DNA from: Treponema primitia ZAS-1
GTDB lineage: Bacteria; Spirochaetota; Spirochaetia; Treponematales; Breznakiellaceae
NCBI RefSeq assembly: GCF_000297095.1
Contig: NZ_AEEA01000056.1
Span: 1 to 64,000, forward strand
Direction of reading: 5' to 3'
DNA length: 64,000 bases
The translations under genes were made by a program, and so were the position numbers. Below, in pieces: positions 60,163-64,000 of the stretch; position 1 is the stretch's first letter; every line of letters begins with the position of its first letter. Below the pieces are notes generated by a model, which saw only the letters and a list, made by a program, of their open reading frames with translations, was not told the origin of the DNA and did not search any database.

Positions 60163-62184
60163 ATGGACGATTTCATGCAGATACGTTTGTTTAAAGAAGG
60201 AGACGCGCTTCCCCTTAAACCGGAGTTTGAAAAAAACATACGACGGGCGCCGTCCCGGGGTTTCAGGCTCAGCGAGGAGCAGACAAAAACCGCGTTGAAA
60301 AATGCCCTGCGTTATGTGCCATCGGAATATCACCGGGAGCTTATTCCGGAATTCCTGGAAGAACTGTATACCTATGGCAGAATCTATGCCTACCGGTTCA
60401 GACCCGCAGGCAGAATCTATGGAAAGCCCATTGATGAATACAAGGGCAAGTGTATCGAGGGCAAGGCCTTTCAGGTCATGATCGATAACAACCTTGATTT
60501 TGAAGTTGCCCTCTACCCCTATGAACTGGTAACCTACGGCGAGACCGGCAGTGTCTGTCACGATTGGCTGCAGTACCGGCTAATAAAAAAATATCTGGAA
60601 AACCTAACGGAAAACCAAACCCTGGTTGTCGCCTCCGGGCATCCGGCGGGGCTTTTTAAATCGCGGCCCGAAGCGCCGCGGGTAACGGTTACCAACGCGC
60701 TCATGATAGGCCTTTTCGATAACCAGGCAGATTGGGAAATAGCCGAGGAAATGGGGGTGGCAAATTACGGGCAGATGACCGCAGGGGGCTGGATGTACAT
60801 AGGCCCCCAGGGCATAGTGCACGGAACCTACAACACCCTGCTCAACGCCGGCAGAAATGAACTGGGCATCCCCAAGGACAGCGATTTGCGGGGTCATCTT
60901 TTTGTCAGTTCCGGACTGGGCGGCATGAGCGGGGCCCAGCCCAAGGCTGCGGAGATTGCCGGAGCGGTGGGGATTGTAGCCGAGGTGGACGAGAGCCGCA
61001 TTAAAACCCGGCTGGACCAGGGTTGGGTTTCCTATTCTTCGTCTAAGCTCCCGGATGTTTTTGCCAAGGCAGATGAATATTTAAAAAAGAAGGAACCCTA
61101 TTCAATAGCTTACCATGGAAATATTGTTGATCTGCTCCAATACGTTGTTGATAGTAACATTAAAGTTGAACTCATGAGCGATCAAACATCCTGTCACGCG
61201 GCATACGATGGCGGTTACTGTCCTCAGGGGATGAGCTTTGCGGAAAGGACCGCCCTGCTTGCACAGAAGGACAAACGAAATCTATTTGTTGAAAGGGTTA
61301 ACGCTTCATTGCGGAAGCATTATGAACTTATTAAAATCTGTGTCGAAAGGGGATCCTACTTTTTCGATTACGGGAATGCTTTCCTAAAGGCCGTGTACGA
61401 TGCGGGGGTAAGGGAGGTGTCCAAAAACGGTATAGATGATAAGGATGGATTCACCTTCCCTTCCTATGTGGAAGACATCATGGGTCCCCTGCTCTTCGAC
61501 TATGGGTACGGCCCCTTCCGTTGGGTATGTTTGAGCGGCAAAAGCGAGGATCTGCGTAAAACGGATCAGGCGGCCATGGACTGCATAGACCGGAACAGAA
61601 GATACCAGGACATGGACAACTACAACTGGATCAGGGACGCGGAAAAAAACAAAATGGTTGTGGGAACCCAGGCGCGTATCCTCTACCAGGACGCAGAGGG
61701 GAGAATAAAGATAGCTCTCAAATTTAACGAACTGGTGCGGAAGGGCGAAATAGGCCCGGTCATGCTGGGGCGGGATCACCACGATGTAAGCGGAACCGAT
61801 TCCCCCTTCCGGGAAACTTCCAATATCAAAGACGGTTCCAATGTGATGGCCGATATGGCGGTACAGTGTTATGTGGGCAACGCCGCTAGGGGTATGAGTC
61901 TAGTGGCCCTGCACAACGGCGGAGGCACCGGCATAGGGAAGGCTATTAACGGCGGCTTCGGTCTGGTGCTGGACGGCAGCGCCCGTGTTGACGGCGTCAT
62001 ACAAAGCGCCATGCTCTGGGACGTGATGGGCGGCGTGGCCAGACGGAACTGGGCGCGTAACCCCCACTCCATTGAAACCGTTAAGGAGTATAATAGAAAA
62101 TACGCCGGGGAGAGCCAGATCACCCTCCCCTACCTTGCGGATGAGGATCTGGTTGCGGAGACGGTCCACAAACACTTTACATGA
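60163..62184 (+). CDS. hutU: Urocanate hydratase, long (eukaryote-like) form
   Basis: Hydrates urocanate to imidazolonepropionate using NAD+ as an electrophile. The 673-residue product is about 115 longer than the usual ~555-residue bacterial HutU and resembles the vertebrate UROC1 type: SDQTSCHAAYDGGY, GRDHHDVSGTDSPFRETSNIKDGSNVMADMAVQ, VALHNGGGTGIGKAINGGFGLVLDGS. Start chosen at ATG 60163, which has GAGGAG 8-9 bases upstream. If ergothioneine enters this pathway, a thiourocanate-hydrating role is possible but not shown. Confidence 0.93.
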   Translation: MDDFMQIRLFKEGDALPLKPEFEKNIRRAPSRGFRLSEEQTKTALKNALRYVPSEYHRELIPEFLEELYTYGRIYAYRFRPAGRIYGKPIDEYKGKCIEGKAFQVMIDNNLDFEVALYPYELVTYGETGSVCHDWLQYRLIKKYLENLTENQTLVVASGHPAGLFKSRPEAPRVTVTNALMIGLFDNQADWEIAEEMGVANYGQMTAGGWMYIGPQGIVHGTYNTLLNAGRNELGIPKDSDLRGHLFVSSGLGGMSGAQPKAAEIAGAVGIVAEVDESRIKTRLDQGWVSYSSSKLPDVFAKADEYLKKKEPYSIAYHGNIVDLLQYVVDSNIKVELMSDQTSCHAAYDGGYCPQGMSFAERTALLAQKDKRNLFVERVNASLRKHYELIKICVERGSYFFDYGNAFLKAVYDAGVREVSKNGIDDKDGFTFPSYVEDIMGPLLFDYGYGPFRWVCLSGKSEDLRKTDQAAMDCIDRNRRYQDMDNYNWIRDAEKNKMVVGTQARILYQDAEGRIKIALKFNELVRKGEIGPVMLGRDHHDVSGTDSPFRETSNIKDGSNVMADMAVQCYVGNAARGMSLVALHNGGGTGIGKAINGGFGLVLDGSARVDGVIQSAMLWDVMGGVARRNWARNPHSIETVKEYNRKYAGESQITLPYLADEDLVAETVHKHFT

Positions 62185-62215
62185 TGCGGATTCTACCTTA
62201 CCGCCGGGTTTTTGT

Positions 62216-62557
62216 TTAATGGAACTCGCCGTCGTAGCCCCAGTTTTCGTATTCGCTGATGGTGAGGTATTGGCGGTCCGGTTTTATACCGTATTCGGCG
62301 GTGATAAACTCGAAGAGTTTTTTGGTGAAGGTTTTTTTGGCGTCCTCTTTGGTCTTAGTGTAGACACGGAGGTCGATGTAGACAGAGGGGGTTTCTGTTC
62401 CACCCATGTATACGGTGTCTGAGTCTTGGATGTGGACGATGAGGTCGGGTTCGGTTTTACCGGGGATGATGGTAATGAGGCGGCCGAGTTCGATTTTGAG
62501 TTTTTCTTTTTCTGCGCCGCTCAGTTTTTGTCCGATGGTTACTGAAATGAATGGCAT
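62216..62557 (-). CDS. Tautomerase/MIF-superfamily protein
   Basis: A 113-residue protein whose N-terminus MPFISVTIGQKLSGAEKEKLKIELGRLI matches the 4-oxalocrotonate tautomerase/MIF superfamily; the catalytic residue is the N-terminal Pro exposed after Met removal. Substrate unknown. On the minus strand between hutU and the glycerate kinase gene, with AAGGAGA 7 bases before the ATG. It may act on an enol or lactam tautomer in the hut pathway (imidazolonepropionate tautomers), but this is only inference from position. Confidence 0.75.
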   Translation of the reverse strand: MPFISVTIGQKLSGAEKEKLKIELGRLITIIPGKTEPDLIVHIQDSDTVYMGGTETPSVYIDLRVYTKTKEDAKKTFTKKLFEFITAEYGIKPDRQYLTISEYENWGYDGEFH

Positions 62558-62661
62558 CTTAGTTCTCCTTGGTGGTACTATAGCCTAAAAAAACAGCCTG
62601 AACAAGCCATTCCGGTATTGCCTCTTCTCCGTAACCTTTATTTTTTAAAGAGAATCGTGTA

Positions 62662-62667
62662 TAATAA
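62662..62667 (+). promoter_or_regulatory. Possible -10 upstream of glycerate kinase
   Basis: A perfect TATAAT in GTGTATAATAAAG about 55 bases before the GTG start at 62721; no clear -35 at 16-18 bases upstream. Weak call. Confidence 0.25.
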
Positions 62668-62720
62668 AGACATAATACATATTCAGGGGGTTTCGTAATG
62701 ACCAGAGGATCGGTACTTCT

Positions 62721-63851
62721 GTGAAAAAAATTATCCTTATTCCTGACTCATTCAAGGGAACTATGGATTCTGCGGAAATTTGTTCAATCATGGAAAAGCA
62801 GATTCATAGGTATTATCCCGAAGCAGAGGTAGTGTCGATTCCCGTGGCGGACGGCGGAGAGGGCAGCGTAGATTCATACCTTGCGGCGGTGGGGGGACAG
62901 AGGATCTCCATCCCCGCAAAGGGTCCTTACATGGAAGATATACAGGGTTTCTACGGTCTTATTGACGGCGGGAAAACAGCGGTGATTGAAATGGCCGCCT
63001 GCGCCGGACTTCCCATGGTAGGGGATAAACTCAATCCGGGGAAAACTACTACCTTTGGGGTAGGACAATTGATAGCCGATGCCGCCGGGCGGGGTTGTAA
63101 AAAAATTATCGTTTGCCTGGGGGGAAGCGCCACCAATGACTTCGGCGCCGGCGCAGCGGCTGGCGCAGGGGTGCGCTTCTATGATCGCAGCGGTAAGGAA
63201 TTTATTCCCCTGGGGAAGACCCTGGATCAGATAGGCCATATCGATACGAGCGGTTTACAGGCGGCTCTGGGCTCGATCGAATTTGTTACCATGTGTGATA
63301 TTGATAATCCTCTTTACGGGTCGACAGGGGCAGCCCACGTATTTGGTCCGCAGAAGGGGGCCGATCCGGCTATGGTGGAATTTCTTGACAACCAGCTTCG
63401 AGCCGTGTCGGAAACGGTAAAGCGGGAATTGAAAACCGATGTGGCGGAACTGCCCGGCGCAGGCGCTGCGGGGGGCATGGGTGGCGGTATGGTTGCCTTC
63501 TTTGGTTCCCGTTTGCAGATGGGCATAGAGACTGTTTTGGATACGGTACATTTTGACCGGATACTACAGGGAGCGGATATGGTTTTTACCGGAGAAGGTA
63601 AAATAGATTTCCAAAGCCTCCGGGGGAAGGTGGTTATCGGCGTTGCCCGGCGGGCAAAAAAACAAAATGTTCCGGTCATTGCCATAGTCGGAGATATCGG
63701 GGACAACATTGAAGGGGCCTATGATGAAGGGGTCAGCGCGGTCTTCAGCATCAACCGGGTTGCTTTGCCCTATAAGGAACTGCGATCCCGAAGCAAAAAC
63801 GACCTGGCCCTGACCATGGATAACCTACTGCGGTTTATTCGTATTACATAA
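62721..63851 (+). CDS. Glycerate kinase, GlxK/GarK type
   Basis: A 376-residue kinase of the glycerate 2-kinase (GarK/GlxK) family: KKIILIPDSFKGTMDSAEICSIM at the N-terminus, VVSIPVADGGEGSVDSYL, CLGGSATNDFGAGAAAGAG, AAGGMGGGMVAFFG, FTGEGKIDFQSLRGKVVIGVA. It phosphorylates D-glycerate to phosphoglycerate. GTG start at 62721 with a weak ribosome-binding site. It sits between hutU and hutI, and its link to histidine breakdown is unclear; an incidental insertion is possible. Confidence 0.9.
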   Translation: MKKIILIPDSFKGTMDSAEICSIMEKQIHRYYPEAEVVSIPVADGGEGSVDSYLAAVGGQRISIPAKGPYMEDIQGFYGLIDGGKTAVIEMAACAGLPMVGDKLNPGKTTTFGVGQLIADAAGRGCKKIIVCLGGSATNDFGAGAAAGAGVRFYDRSGKEFIPLGKTLDQIGHIDTSGLQAALGSIEFVTMCDIDNPLYGSTGAAHVFGPQKGADPAMVEFLDNQLRAVSETVKRELKTDVAELPGAGAAGGMGGGMVAFFGSRLQMGIETVLDTVHFDRILQGADMVFTGEGKIDFQSLRGKVVIGVARRAKKQNVPVIAIVGDIGDNIEGAYDEGVSAVFSINRVALPYKELRSRSKNDLALTMDNLLRFIRIT

Positions 63852-63886
63852 GCAGGAAGCCATGACCAGCAAGGGGGGTGATAAAA

Positions 63887-64000
63887 ATGTTTAAGAAACC
63901 ATCAAATACCGTATCTGATTCAGCATCTCTGCTCTTATATCACGCAGCCCAGCTTGTAACACCTATTGGAAATACCTTAAAACATGGCAAGGAAATGGGT
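63887..64000 (+). CDS. hutI: Imidazolonepropionase, 5' end only
   Basis: Only 38 codons are in the window; the gene runs off the right edge. The N-terminus MFKKPSNTVSDSASLLLYHAAQL followed by VTPIG..LKHGKEMG matches the start of HutI (LLI.NA..LVTP.G..P..G..MG). It hydrolyses imidazolonepropionate to N-formimino-L-glutamate, the step between HutU and FtcD. GGGGGG about 8 bases before the ATG. The call rests on this short N-terminus and context. Confidence 0.72.
   Translation, partial: MFKKPSNTVSDSASLLLYHAAQLVTPIGNTLKHGKEMG

Noticed and set aside
1..64000. tRNA or rRNA genes in the gaps
   Set aside because: I read the intergenic gaps for cloverleaf-like stems, CCA ends and conserved rRNA segments and found only rnpB.

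Overview
The window looks like a Treponema-type spirochete of intermediate GC content, most like the termite-gut treponemes. The evidence is the cytidylate kinase/ribosomal protein S1 fusion, the many lipoproteins with relaxed lipoboxes, the mreBCD-PBP2-rodA order, and an rpoD-dnaG block with a class A RNase P RNA next to it. No rRNA, tRNA, CRISPR array, insertion sequence or phage was found. Names rest on motif recognition, with no database search.

Left part (1-35.4 kb): housekeeping genes mixed with spirochete-specific envelope proteins. It holds secA, several lipoproteins, a Nudix hydrolase, an omptin-type outer-membrane protease, a DUF445 protein, a leucine-rich-repeat lipoprotein with a 36-bp tandem repeat, and recA, whose start appears frameshifted. 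A tightly coupled set scpA-scpB-rluB-cmk/rpsA follows, then a GAF/sigma-54 activator, a TPR membrane protein and a lipoprotein. On the minus strand come a TPR protein, mreB, mreC, mreD, mrdA, rodA and a radical SAM protein. After these are rnpB, a zinc-ribbon coiled-coil protein, rpoD, dnaG, mltG, a metallo-hydrolase and a YkgJ-like protein; the last two are joined by an 18-bp tandem repeat.

Right part (35.4-64 kb): one large catabolic region for histidine and, by inference, histidine betaines. Minus-strand genes are glmS-glmL-glmE-mal (glutamate mutase and methylaspartate ammonia-lyase), an AtuA/DUF4387 pair, ftcD, fchA and hutD. Beyond a GntR regulator lie a P-loop protein and a two-subunit fumarase-type hydratase that could act on mesaconate. 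Plus-strand genes are a three-subunit molybdenum hydroxylase, an ammonia-lyase homologue lacking the MIO-forming Ala-Ser-Gly triad, a BCCT (betaine) transporter, a second MIO-less homologue, and a frameshifted YfcC-type transporter. They continue with a canonical hutH, a CntK-like histidine racemase, a long eukaryote-type urocanate hydratase, glycerate kinase and the start of hutI.

Read together, D- or L-histidine would go to urocanate, imidazolonepropionate, formiminoglutamate, glutamate, 3-methylaspartate, mesaconate and citramalate. The MIO-less lyases plus the BCCT carrier suggest that trimethylated histidines (hercynine, ergothioneine) feed in with loss of trimethylamine. A palindrome of the form TTGATA-TATCAA recurs at the gntR, glm and hutH promoters, and the xdh-type and hutH operons share a nearly identical promoter, so the region is probably one regulon of the GntR protein.

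Two distant intergenic regions carry copies of a ~150-bp inverted-repeat element with conserved arms and a variable centre. The window ends inside hutI.
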